The position numbers and the translations under genes were made by a program. The notes under the pieces were generated by a model. It was not told the origin of the DNA and did no database searches. It worked only from the letters and a program-made list of their open reading frames with translations. This document shows positions 5,943 through 13,822 of a DNA stretch of 28,928 nt, piece after piece. The stretch is from JBKEDC01 sp047971925 (GTDB taxonomy: Bacteria > Bacteroidota > Bacteroidia > Bacteroidales > Prolixibacteraceae). Numbering within the stretch: the stretch's first letter is position 1; each line of letters opens with the position of its first letter. The stretch is taken from assembly GCA_047971925.1 (NCBI GenBank), contig JBKEAC010000073.1:1-28928 (forward strand). Direction: 5' to 3'.

Positions 5943-8228
5943 TTAGAATTTAAAGTTGTAGGAAATTGAGGGGATAATTCCGTAGAGCGATTGCTGCATG
6001 GTTTTGGTTCCCGATGGTTTTGTTTCGTCGTTTTCGAATGTGATTATGAATGGGTTATAGTGGTTATAGAGGTTGTAGAAACCGAATGACCATTCGTGTT
6101 TTTTTGAGGCATAGGTTGCGCTGCAATCGAGTCGGTGATAGGCAGGTGCGCGGTAGCCGTTTCGTTCGGCATAGTAGTAATAGGTTTCGCCGTCGAGTTC
6201 GTATTTTGCGCTTGGTGCGGTGAGTGCTTGCCCGGTGTTGTACACCCATGTTGCTGTTAGTCGCCATTTTGGCGAAAGGGTGTATATTCCCACGATGGAG
6301 ATGTCGTGCCGGCGGTCGTTTCCGGCGGTGTACCAGTTGTTGTTGTTAATTCCGTTGATTTTGTTTTCCGACCAAGCGAGGGTGTAGGCAATCCAGCCGG
6401 TTAGTTTTCCTTGATTTTTCTTGGCTGATAGTTCGAAGCCGTAGGAGCGACCGTTTCCGGGCAGGATGAGTTTTTCGATTTCGATATCGGAAGAGAATGA
6501 TTTGCCCTCTTTGTAGTCGAGCACGTTTTGAATTTTTTTGTAGTATGTTTCGAGCGAGAATTCGTATTTGGTGTTGTTCGTGAGTTTCACAAAGCCCAAT
6601 GAGGCTTGGTCGGCAACTTGGGGTTCAATGATGTTGCTGCTCATGGTGTATCGGTCGATTGGGAATGATGTGAAGCTGCTTCTGATGGCTTGAATGTTTT
6701 GAGAGGTTCGGGCATAACCAGCCTTAATGCTTTGGGTGCTGTTAATTTGGTGATTTATGCTCAATCGAGGTTCGAGGGTGAAGTAGGTTTTAACGATTTC
6801 GTTTTTGTTGAAGTTGAGCGTTTGGTCGATTTCACCCTTTGAGTTCAGTTGGTAATATGGTGCCCCACCGAGAGCTGAGAAAGCGTTCAATCGAATGCCG
6901 GCGAGGATTGAAGTTTGGGGAGTTATTTTGAGTTGGCTGTTGAGCCACAGGGCATTTTCGAGTGCTTTTCGACGTTCTTGTTCGGTGGTGTAGTTCAAAT
7001 TCCACTCGCCCGACATTAAGTCGATGTGTGCAATTTGGAATCCATAGTTTAGGTCGATATTGTTGTTCAGATTGTGTTCGAAATTCTGTTTCAGTCCTAA
7101 TTGACGAGAGTGTCCTTTAATGAGATAGCTTTTATCCATGGCATCGACAGATACATCGGATAGGTATCCGGATTGGAAGAAAGTGGTGTTGAAATTAAGC
7201 TTATCGTTGAAGCTGTGAAACCATCGTAGGCTTAGCGTTTGGTTTCCCCATTGCATGCTCATTATCTCATCTAAACCCATGTTGTCTTTGCCATTGAAGA
7301 AAGAAACGGCAAGGTGGTTATTTTCGTTTATTTTATAATCGACACGAGCGTTTAGGTCGAAGAAATTGAGTTTATTATTTTTGAATTGTTCGATAAGTTT
7401 GAGGTATAGGTCGAAGTAGGTTCGTCGGAACGCAATTGAGAATGAAGCTTTGTCTTTGGCAATTGGACCTTCTACTGCGATTTTAGCGGCGAGTATTCCC
7501 ACACTACCTTTCAGGTGGTAGTCGGTCATGCTACCGGCGGCAGAAGTTACATCGAGCACGGCAGAAGTACCACCTCCGAATTGAGCGGGGATTAGACCTT
7601 TATATAATGAAGCACCTTGAATGGCATCGTCGTTGAAAGTTGAGAAAATTCCCATGAGGTGCCCAGCGTTGTATACGGTTGCATCATCGAGGAGGATGAG
7701 GTTTTGCGAAGAAGTTCCACCACGGACTTGGAAACCAGTAGAGGCGTCGCTTTCGGCTTTGATACCGGGCAAAAGTTGGATTGAACGAATGATATCGCGC
7801 TCACCGAAAAGAGTTGGCATTTGAGCGATTTCTTTCATTTTGATTTGTTCCACACCAATTTGCGGATTTTGTAGTTTTTCGGTTGGTCCATTGGCAAGCA
7901 CTTCCACATCTTGAAGCATTTGAGCATTCACTTGGAGAGCTATGTTTAGTGTTTGCGATTTAGAGAACTGATATTCTTTTTCAATCGGCAGGTATCCGAT
8001 GTAGGAAGAGATTATGTTGTGCTTTCCAGAAGGTAGGATGAGTGTGAAGTTGCCATTTTCATCGGTTTGAGCAGCTTTTTGGGAATGTGCCTTACTGTAG
8101 ATAACAACCCCAATGAGCGGTTCATTCGAAACATTGTCGGTTATTTTCCCTTTGATTGTAATTTCGCTTTGGGCGAGGGTAAGTTTGGTTAGGAGTAAAA
8201 GAACAAGGGTGAAAATTTTGCTTTTCAT
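5943..8228 (-). CDS. TonB-dependent outer-membrane receptor with carboxypeptidase-like N-terminal domain
   Basis: 761 residues. A signal peptide (MKSKIFTLVLLLLTKLTLAQ) is followed by a carboxypeptidase-regulatory-like beta domain at about 22-105 (TIKGKITDNVSNEPLIGVVI ... TDENGNFTL). Next comes a plug domain at about 115-235 (GERDIIRSIQLLPGIKAES, FQVRGGTSSQNLILLDDATV) and a long beta barrel ending in the aromatic terminus SYNFKF. It would take up a ligand across the outer membrane using TonB energy. The partner DUF4249 gene follows after 7 bases. There is no SusD partner, so it is not a polysaccharide-utilisation pair of the usual type; the substrate cannot be told. Upstream, on the minus strand, a -7-like TAGTTTTG lies at 8339-8346, but I find no -33 box at the right distance. 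Confidence 0.92.
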   Translation of the reverse strand: MKSKIFTLVLLLLTKLTLAQSEITIKGKITDNVSNEPLIGVVIYSKAHSQKAAQTDENGNFTLILPSGKHNIISSYIGYLPIEKEYQFSKSQTLNIALQVNAQMLQDVEVLANGPTEKLQNPQIGVEQIKMKEIAQMPTLFGERDIIRSIQLLPGIKAESDASTGFQVRGGTSSQNLILLDDATVYNAGHLMGIFSTFNDDAIQGASLYKGLIPAQFGGGTSAVLDVTSAAGSMTDYHLKGSVGILAAKIAVEGPIAKDKASFSIAFRRTYFDLYLKLIEQFKNNKLNFFDLNARVDYKINENNHLAVSFFNGKDNMGLDEIMSMQWGNQTLSLRWFHSFNDKLNFNTTFFQSGYLSDVSVDAMDKSYLIKGHSRQLGLKQNFEHNLNNNIDLNYGFQIAHIDLMSGEWNLNYTTEQERRKALENALWLNSQLKITPQTSILAGIRLNAFSALGGAPYYQLNSKGEIDQTLNFNKNEIVKTYFTLEPRLSINHQINSTQSIKAGYARTSQNIQAIRSSFTSFPIDRYTMSSNIIEPQVADQASLGFVKLTNNTKYEFSLETYYKKIQNVLDYKEGKSFSSDIEIEKLILPGNGRSYGFELSAKKNQGKLTGWIAYTLAWSENKINGINNNNWYTAGNDRRHDISIVGIYTLSPKWRLTATWVYNTGQALTAPSAKYELDGETYYYYAERNGYRAPAYHRLDCSATYASKKHEWSFGFYNLYNHYNPFIITFENDETKPSGTKTMQQSLYGIIPSISYNFKF

Positions 8229-8368
8229 TGGTTGTTTAATGTTATATATATTTATCCGATGCGACTGGTTGTTGCAATCAGATGAGGAAGATTGAACAAG
8301 TTTGCAATATTTGAATTTTCATAGATTCAATTCGAGTGCAAAACTAGCTATAACAGGGGAATAGCTAT

Positions 8369-9001
8369 TTAATTATTGTTATATAATTGCAAATAATTCA
8401 GCAGGTATTCGGTGTCGGATGTTGGGAGAAGGCAAAGCGACTTCATTCCGAGTCTTTCGGCGGCACGGCAGTTTTCGATTAGGTCGTCGACGAAAAGGGT
8501 TTCGTGTGGATTGATATCGGCCATCATAATGACTTTTTCGAAAGCTTTTTCATTTGGTTTACGCAGACCCACTTCATGCGAATAGAAGTCGTTATCGAAA
8601 AGTTCAGAGAGTGCGAAATGATAATTTTTGAAGAAAAGATCTTGAAAGAACTGTTTGTGAATTTGGTTGGTGTTCGAAAACAAGAACACTTTGTAGTCCT
8701 GACGTAATTGTCGGACAAGTTGCACGCGTTCGTCGATAAAATTGAGCAGCATGGCATTCCACGCGTCATCGATAAGTTGCTCATCGACTTTTTCGGGGAG
8801 CATTTGATTTATGTTGTTTCTGAACTCATCGTTTTCCATTCGTCCTTGTTCCAAATTTCTAAACACTTGGTTTTGGAGAAGCGTTTCAATTTCGGTATCG
8901 GCTTCAATCATTCCCAATTTCTTGAAGGCATCGAGAGTTTTGGTTGGGTCAATTTGGAGAAGAACTCCTCCCAAATCGAAGATAATGTTTTTGACGGGCA
9001 T
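8369..9001 (-). CDS. HAD-superfamily phosphatase (YihX-like subfamily IA)
   Basis: 210 residues with the four HAD motifs: Asp9 in IIFDLGGVL (motif I; the usual second Asp is replaced by Gly, as in YihX-type enzymes), Ser109-Asn-Thr in LFSNTN (II), Lys148 in GLRKPNEKAFE (III) and Asp172-Asp173 in LFVDDLIENC (IV). A helical cap lies between motifs I and II. Members act on small phosphorylated metabolites such as sugar phosphates; the substrate here is unknown. The gene starts 2 bases after the stop of nrnA on the same strand, so the two are co-transcribed. Confidence 0.88.
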   Translation of the reverse strand: MPVKNIIFDLGGVLLQIDPTKTLDAFKKLGMIEADTEIETLLQNQVFRNLEQGRMENDEFRNNINQMLPEKVDEQLIDDAWNAMLLNFIDERVQLVRQLRQDYKVFLFSNTNQIHKQFFQDLFFKNYHFALSELFDNDFYSHEVGLRKPNEKAFEKVIMMADINPHETLFVDDLIENCRAAERLGMKSLCLLPTSDTEYLLNYLQLYNNN

Positions 9002-9003
9002 GA

Positions 9004-10044
9004 TTAATCGAGTTTAATGTTGTTGAGTTGATTTTCGTATTCGCTCAATATGATTTTGAATTTTTCGACCGTTTGCATGAGGTTCAATTCCTTTTCTTCA
9101 CAACCAGCGGCATTGCGGTGCCCTCCACCGTTGAAATATTTAGCAGCAATTTCGTTTACAGGGAAATCGCCTTGCGAACGCAAAGACCCTTTAATTTGGT
9201 TTTCGTTTTCGGTGAAGAAAGCACTCACATAAATACCTTTAATAGATAGTGCCATGTTCACGAAACCCTCGTTGTCGCCTTTTTTATAGTTGAATCGTTT
9301 TTGGTCGTTTAGCGAAAGCCACATAATTGCGGCGTGATGTTCGGGAATGATAATCATGCATTCGCTCAAGCAGTGCCCCATGAGTTGCATTCGGTTGGCG
9401 GAGTAATTGTCCATTACTTTGCGATTAATAGCTTCGGGATTTGCGCCCAGTTTCACGAGTTCCGCAGCCGAGTGAAAAGTTTGTGCGTTTGAAACCCCAT
9501 GACGGAAAGAACCGGTATCGGTGAGCATTCCGCAGAAGAGCGCATCGGCGGCATCATGATCGATGAATTTTTCGAAATTGATTTGTTTAATGATGTGCAG
9601 CACGAGTTCACAAGTTGACGAATAGTCGGGTTGTGAGAATTGAATTTGAGTGAATCCTTGTGGGAACGGATGGTGGTCGATTAGAACCGTAGTTCCTTTA
9701 AAATCTTCGAGGAGTTTGGCCATTTCGCCGGTGCGAGAAGTCTGGTTAAAATCGAGACAAATGAGCATTGAAGAGCTATTAAGCAACTGCTCCACATGCT
9801 GTTGATTTTCATCGAACACACTCACCTTATTGCTGCCAGGCACCCAATCGAGGAATTCGGGGAATCGGTTTGGCACAACGGGATTCACCATCATTCCGGC
9901 ATTTTCGAGCACACGAGTTAATCCGAGCAAAGAACCAATAGCATCGCCATCGGGGCTAATGTGAGGGACGATAAAAATAGCACCCGAGTTATTAGCTAAG
10001 GCATCAGCGAAATTTTTTAGTTCATTTGTATCAATAGGATTCAT
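9004..10044 (-). CDS. nrnA: NrnA-type DHH phosphoesterase (oligoribonuclease / pAp phosphatase)
   Basis: 346 residues. The DHH domain carries the metal ligands in HISPDGDAIGS (28-38), Asp98 in CLDFN, DHH at 123-125 and Asp176 in LTDTGSF. The C-terminal DHHA1 domain carries GGGHRNAAG (306-314). Enzymes of this type degrade very short RNA oligonucleotides to mononucleotides and dephosphorylate 3'-phosphoadenosine 5'-phosphate; which activity dominates here cannot be told. Length is normal. It is the first gene of a two-gene operon with the HAD phosphatase and is divergent from ndk, with 100 bases between the two starts. Confidence 0.92.
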   Translation of the reverse strand: MNPIDTNELKNFADALANNSGAIFIVPHISPDGDAIGSLLGLTRVLENAGMMVNPVVPNRFPEFLDWVPGSNKVSVFDENQQHVEQLLNSSSMLICLDFNQTSRTGEMAKLLEDFKGTTVLIDHHPFPQGFTQIQFSQPDYSSTCELVLHIIKQINFEKFIDHDAADALFCGMLTDTGSFRHGVSNAQTFHSAAELVKLGANPEAINRKVMDNYSANRMQLMGHCLSECMIIIPEHHAAIMWLSLNDQKRFNYKKGDNEGFVNMALSIKGIYVSAFFTENENQIKGSLRSQGDFPVNEIAAKYFNGGGHRNAAGCEEKELNLMQTVEKFKIILSEYENQLNNIKLD

Positions 10045-10144
10045 ATAAATTAGTTTGAAAAGTTTAAATTACGATGATTTTTATTCTTTATTTGAATTTA
10101 ATTCCTATCTTTCGCCTTAATGAATCATTAAAACAATTGTACAC

Positions 10145-10570
10145 ATGGCAGGAAATCTAACATTCACAATCATTAAGCCTCGTGCTGTTGAGCGAAACCT
10201 TATCGGACCAATCCTATCGGAGATTAATCAGGCAGGGTTTGTAATTAAAGCGATGAAATACATTAAACTCAAAAAAGAACAAGCTGGTTTCTTCTATGAA
10301 GAGCACAAAGATAAAGCTTTCTTTGATGAACTCACTACTTTCATGAGCCAATCTCCAATTGTTGTTGCTATTTTAGAAAAGGAGAATGCTGTGGCCGATT
10401 TTCGCGAGTTGATTGGTAATACCGATCCGTTGAAAGCAGGCGAACACACCATTCGACATCATTTTGCGGAATCGAAGACACACAATGCAATTCATGGTTC
10501 GGATAGCGATGCGAGTGCTATCAGAGAAAGTGATTTCTTCTTTTCGAAGATGGATCGTTACGACTTATAG
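10145..10570 (+). CDS. ndk: Nucleoside diphosphate kinase
   Basis: 141 residues, the usual length. The enzyme moves the gamma phosphate from ATP to other nucleoside diphosphates through a phosphohistidine. The active-site motif NAIHGSDS is intact and the nucleotide-binding Arg is present in HTIRHHF. One oddity: the N-terminal motif, usually KPDAV, reads KPRAV here, so a nearly invariant Asp is Arg. The upstream region has a -7-like TATCTTTC (10106-10113), one base off TAnnTTTG, without a clear -33 box. A strong terminator follows 27 bases after the stop, so the gene is transcribed alone. Confidence 0.95.
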   Translation: MAGNLTFTIIKPRAVERNLIGPILSEINQAGFVIKAMKYIKLKKEQAGFFYEEHKDKAFFDELTTFMSQSPIVVAILEKENAVADFRELIGNTDPLKAGEHTIRHHFAESKTHNAIHGSDSDASAIRESDFFFSKMDRYDL

Positions 10571-10597
10571 CCTTTCTTTTCAAAGAGCTTAGGGCTG

Positions 10598-10637
10598 AAA
10601 TGCCATGATGAGATTAGTTCATCATGGCATTTTTTTA
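10598..10637 (+). terminator. Terminator of ndk
   Basis: A perfect 14-bp stem (10598-10611 with 10619-10632, AAATGCCATGATGA) with a 7-base loop runs into a T stretch. It lies between convergent genes, so it may also protect ndk from the minus-strand transcript. Confidence 0.92.
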
Positions 10638-10699
10638 TTTATTGGTGTTTCCGATACGTTTTATCAGTGTTTATATTCAGTGTTTAATTGCATTTCGAT

Positions 10700-11704
10700 T
10701 CATCCTTTAAGAAGGACCTTGCTAATTAGGAATGAGAAATGTTCTTGCTCAACGTGCCATTGCGGTTTTGCAATTAATTTGAGTTGTTTTCGTTGTTTTC
10801 TGAGTCGTTTCAGATTGGCAAAGAACTCCCGATGAGCTTTCCACACGGCTTTTGTTGCATTGGGGTTCTTATCGAAGAGGAATTTTAAAGCTGCTACACC
10901 ATCGAGAATCAATCGGCAGAAGAGTGTGAATGCCAAGCAATTTGTTGGGGTGTTTTTGTAGAGCATGAAGAGGCTGTTTCGGAAGTTTAGAAATAGCTTT
11001 TGCGGATTGCCATAGGAAAGACTACCCCCTCCGAGGTGATAGACGGTGCTTTCGGGGAGGTAAATGATTTCATGTCCGCTGTTTTTTAATCGCCAGCATA
11101 GGTCGATTTCTTCCATGTGAGCCCAGAAGTGTTCATCGAGCCCTCCGAGAAGGTGGAATAAGTCGGCTCGAATTGCAAGACAAGCACCGCTAGCCCAGAA
11201 AATATGCGCTAGCTCGTCGTATTGCCCGAGGTCTTTTTCAACTTCATTCATAATTCGCCCTCTACAATACGGATAAGCTAATTTATCGAGCATTCCGCCA
11301 GCAGCACCGCCATATTCGAAGTATTCTTTCTGCTTGTAATCTTTAATTTTGGGTTGAATAGCGGCTACTTTCTCGTTGCATTGAAAGCAATTGATGATGT
11401 GCTCAAGCCATCCGGGTGTAACTTCGACATCGGAGTTTAGCAGGACGAAATATTTCGCTTCGATTTGTTTAAGTGCAATGTTATATCCTTTAGCGAATCC
11501 GTGATTTTGGTCGAGTTGAATTGTTTTAACTTGGGGGAATTGGTTTTTAAGAATCTCCATTGATGCATCGGTTGAGCAATTATCAACCACAATGATTTGC
11601 ACCTCATCGAGCCGACTGTTTTCAATCACCGAAGGCAGGAATTTAGGTAGTAGATTTTCACCATTCCAATTTAAAATGACAACCGCCAACAATTCTTTTC
11701 TCAT
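10700..11704 (-). CDS. Family 2 glycosyltransferase
   Basis: 334 residues with a GT-A fold: VVILNWNG at the start, VVDNCSTD (39-46), the metal/nucleotide-sugar motif NSDVE (90-94), WASGACLAIRADLF and the acceptor-side motif MEEIDLCWR (197-205). The C-terminal part is rich in hydrophobic residues and then Lys/Arg, suggesting loose contact with the inner face of the membrane. It resembles rhamnosyltransferase-like GT2 enzymes that build cell-surface polysaccharide, but donor and acceptor cannot be told. It is alone; no polysaccharide cluster surrounds it. Confidence 0.9.
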   Translation of the reverse strand: MRKELLAVVILNWNGENLLPKFLPSVIENSRLDEVQIIVVDNCSTDASMEILKNQFPQVKTIQLDQNHGFAKGYNIALKQIEAKYFVLLNSDVEVTPGWLEHIINCFQCNEKVAAIQPKIKDYKQKEYFEYGGAAGGMLDKLAYPYCRGRIMNEVEKDLGQYDELAHIFWASGACLAIRADLFHLLGGLDEHFWAHMEEIDLCWRLKNSGHEIIYLPESTVYHLGGGSLSYGNPQKLFLNFRNSLFMLYKNTPTNCLAFTLFCRLILDGVAALKFLFDKNPNATKAVWKAHREFFANLKRLRKQRKQLKLIAKPQWHVEQEHFSFLISKVLLKG

Positions 11705-11763
11705 GATTTATTAAATGATTAAGTTGTAAAGATACGTATTAATCGGATGTTACGCGAGTTGAA

Positions 11764-11809
11764 AAGTGCTAAAAAATGTTTTACTCGTTGTTTCATTTTT
11801 CTAGCACTT
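11764..11809 (-). terminator. Hairpin behind the inositol monophosphatase gene
   Basis: AAGTGCTAAAAAATG (11764-11778) pairs with 11794-11809 with one bulged C, giving about 15 bp around a 15-base loop. On the minus strand it lies 9 bases after the stop and is followed by TTTTC, so it probably acts as a terminator although the T run is short. Confidence 0.6.
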
Positions 11810-11817
11810 ATCGGTTT

Positions 11818-12615
11818 TCAGCCCAAGTGCTTTTTAATTTCGCTGCTGAAAGCTTCGAAATATGATTGAGATGCTGCCACAATTTCTCCGCCAAAGAGGA
11901 AGTTGTTTCCACCGTTGAAATCGCTAACAATTCCACCGGCTTCTTGCACAATGATTATTCCGGCAGCCACGTCCCAAGCGTGAAGGGCATGTTCAAAGAA
12001 TCCGTCGAATCTTCCGCAAGCCACATAGGCCAAATCGACAGCTGCCGAGCCCATGCGCCTCATTCCACGAGTTTCAATCATGAAGAATCGGAGGAGTTGC
12101 AGGTAGTTGTCGAGTTGCGAGAAGTCGTAATAAGGAAAACCGGTTGCAAGGAGCGCATCGGTGTGGTTTGATGTTTTACTCACATGGATTGGATTTCCGT
12201 TTAAGAAAGCTCCTCCATCTTTCCAGGCTGAGAACGTTTCGTTGGCTCCTATTTCGTGAATGACACCCAGAATTGGTTTGTGCTGAAAACACAGGGCGAT
12301 GGAAATGGAGTGCGGATATAATCCGTGAATGAAGTTGGTTGTGCCATCGAGTGGGTCGATAATCCAGTTGTATTCTCCCGATTCTTGTTTTGTTGTTTCT
12401 TCTTCGGTGATGAATTTAGCAGCGGGGAATATGTTTTTTAGCTTTTCAACGAGCATGCGTTCGGTTTGCTGATCAACATAGGTAACTAAGCTTGCTTTTC
12501 CTTTGAGTTGAATGTCGTTTGGCGATATTTTGAGTCGTTCTTGCTTAATAAATTCGCCTGCTCCTTGAGCAATTTTTTCTACTTGTTGTGCAATGGCTTT
12601 TAAATCGATTTGCAT
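11818..12615 (-). CDS. Inositol-1-monophosphatase family phosphatase
   Basis: 265 residues, normal length. It has the metal-binding signature of the lithium-sensitive phosphatases: ITEEE (Glu71-Glu72), IDPLDGTTNF (86-95) and WDVAAG (214-219). Family members hydrolyse myo-inositol 1-phosphate or related sugar and nucleotide phosphates; the bacterial SuhB group also binds the transcription machinery, which cannot be judged here. Stands alone on the minus strand between a repeat element upstream and a hairpin terminator downstream. Confidence 0.9.
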   Translation of the reverse strand: MQIDLKAIAQQVEKIAQGAGEFIKQERLKISPNDIQLKGKASLVTYVDQQTERMLVEKLKNIFPAAKFITEEETTKQESGEYNWIIDPLDGTTNFIHGLYPHSISIALCFQHKPILGVIHEIGANETFSAWKDGGAFLNGNPIHVSKTSNHTDALLATGFPYYDFSQLDNYLQLLRFFMIETRGMRRMGSAAVDLAYVACGRFDGFFEHALHAWDVAAGIIIVQEAGGIVSDFNGGNNFLFGGEIVAASQSYFEAFSSEIKKHLG

Positions 12616-12684
12616 GATTTTATTATGGCTATTTTTTTAAATATTTCTTGAAAAGTAACTATCTGATGACTGGCGAAGCTGCGA

Positions 12685-12792
12685 AAGGGATTGCAGTGGA
12701 AATCCTTTTGCAGAGGAACGAGGCAAAAGATTGGAACGGAAAGCCCGACAGCCTTGCAGCGAGGATTTCGGCGCGGGCAGCAAGGGTGATTC
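12685..12792 (+). repeat. Dispersed structured repeat C, copy 2
   Basis: It contains GGATTGCAGTGGAAATCC, then a hairpin CTTTTGC...GCAAAAG, then GATTGGAACGGAAAGCCCGA. The hairpin has a different stem sequence from copies 1 and 4 but is again self-complementary. It lies between the start of the phosphatase gene and the 3' end of the YitT-family gene. Confidence 0.75.
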
Positions 12793-12812
12793 GCCCTCGT
12801 TCTATTCCTTTG

Positions 12813-13736
12813 CTAATCGGAGTGTTTGAGTTTGAGGTTTTGAAATCCTTCGCCGAGTATTTCGCGCGCATCCATGATGGTGATGAAGGCGTTGGGGTCG
12901 ATGTCGGATATGAATCGTTCGAGGATTGCAACTTCGCGGCGACTGATTACGGTGTATATGATTTGTTTTTCTTCGTTGGTGTAGAGTCCTTTGCCTTGGA
13001 AGATGGTTCCGCCCCGTTCGAGGTCGTTAATGATTTTTTCTTTGATTAATTGGTGCTGATTTGAAATGATGAAGAGGGCTTTGTTGTAGTTTCCGCCTTC
13101 GAGTGTGAGGTCGATTGCTTTGCCCGATATGTAGATGACCAGGAGTGAATAGAGGGGGATTTGCCAATCTTTAAATGCGAATAGTCCGAAGATTACGATG
13201 AGTGAGTCGACGTAAATGACGAGTGTTCCGAGGGGTATGTTGCTGTGTTTTGCCCAAATCATGGCGATGATGTCGGAGCCGCCCGATGTGGCACGCGATT
13301 TGAAGATGAGCCCGATTCCAACGCCAATGAGTACGGCTCCGAAAATGCACGAAAGGAGCACGTCGCTCACCAATGGGGCTAGTGGTTCGGCACGCATGTA
13401 GGTAATGAAATCCATGAAAATGGAGCTGAGCACGAATCCGACAACTGTTTTGATTCCAAATCGTGGTCCGAGCATTTTGATGCCTAGCACGGTGAGGGGA
13501 ATGTTCACTAGAAGGTTGAAAACGCCGATTGGAAATCCATCGGGTGCCCATGAAAACATGCCTTTGGTGAGGTAGTGAACCACGATGCCTATGCCGAAGA
13601 GACCTCCGGGCACGATTTTATAGGGTGTGATGAAATAAACAAAGCCGATTGCCATGATTAATGAGCCGAGTGTGATGTAGGTGTAGTCTTGAAACCATCG
13701 GCGGCTGAATATTTTGTCGTTGGAAAGGAAACTCAT
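12813..13736 (-). CDS. YitT-family membrane protein (DUF161 + DUF2179)
   Basis: 307 residues. Five to six hydrophobic segments fill residues ~18-215 (YITLGSLIMAIGFVYFITPY, VPGGLFGIGIVVHYL, GVFNLLVNIPLTVLG, LLSCIFGAVLIGVGIGLIF with KSRATSGGSDIIA). A soluble C-terminal DUF2179 domain follows (ALFIISNQ ... DLERGGTIFQGKGLYTNEEKQIIYTVISRREVAILE). The family is an uncharacterised integral membrane family, thought to be a transporter. Length is normal and nothing is missing. The stop is close to a repeat-C element. Confidence 0.93.
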   Translation of the reverse strand: MSFLSNDKIFSRRWFQDYTYITLGSLIMAIGFVYFITPYKIVPGGLFGIGIVVHYLTKGMFSWAPDGFPIGVFNLLVNIPLTVLGIKMLGPRFGIKTVVGFVLSSIFMDFITYMRAEPLAPLVSDVLLSCIFGAVLIGVGIGLIFKSRATSGGSDIIAMIWAKHSNIPLGTLVIYVDSLIVIFGLFAFKDWQIPLYSLLVIYISGKAIDLTLEGGNYNKALFIISNQHQLIKEKIINDLERGGTIFQGKGLYTNEEKQIIYTVISRREVAILERFISDIDPNAFITIMDAREILGEGFQNLKLKHSD

Positions 13737-13785
13737 GGGCTGATTTATTTAACGATTCTTTTTTGAATGGGCAACTAATAAGCAA

Positions 13786-13816
13786 ATGCGCCAGAACCCG
13801 TGGGGCAATGGCGCAT
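13786..13816 (-). terminator. Weak terminator-like hairpin behind the GH16-like gene
   Basis: A perfect 8-bp stem (13786-13793 with 13809-13816, ATGCGCCA) lies 6 bases past the stop of the minus-strand gene, with CCC/GGG pairing inside the loop. The T stretch after it on the minus strand is poor, so confidence is limited. Confidence 0.4.
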
Positions 13817-13822
13817 GTGTTT

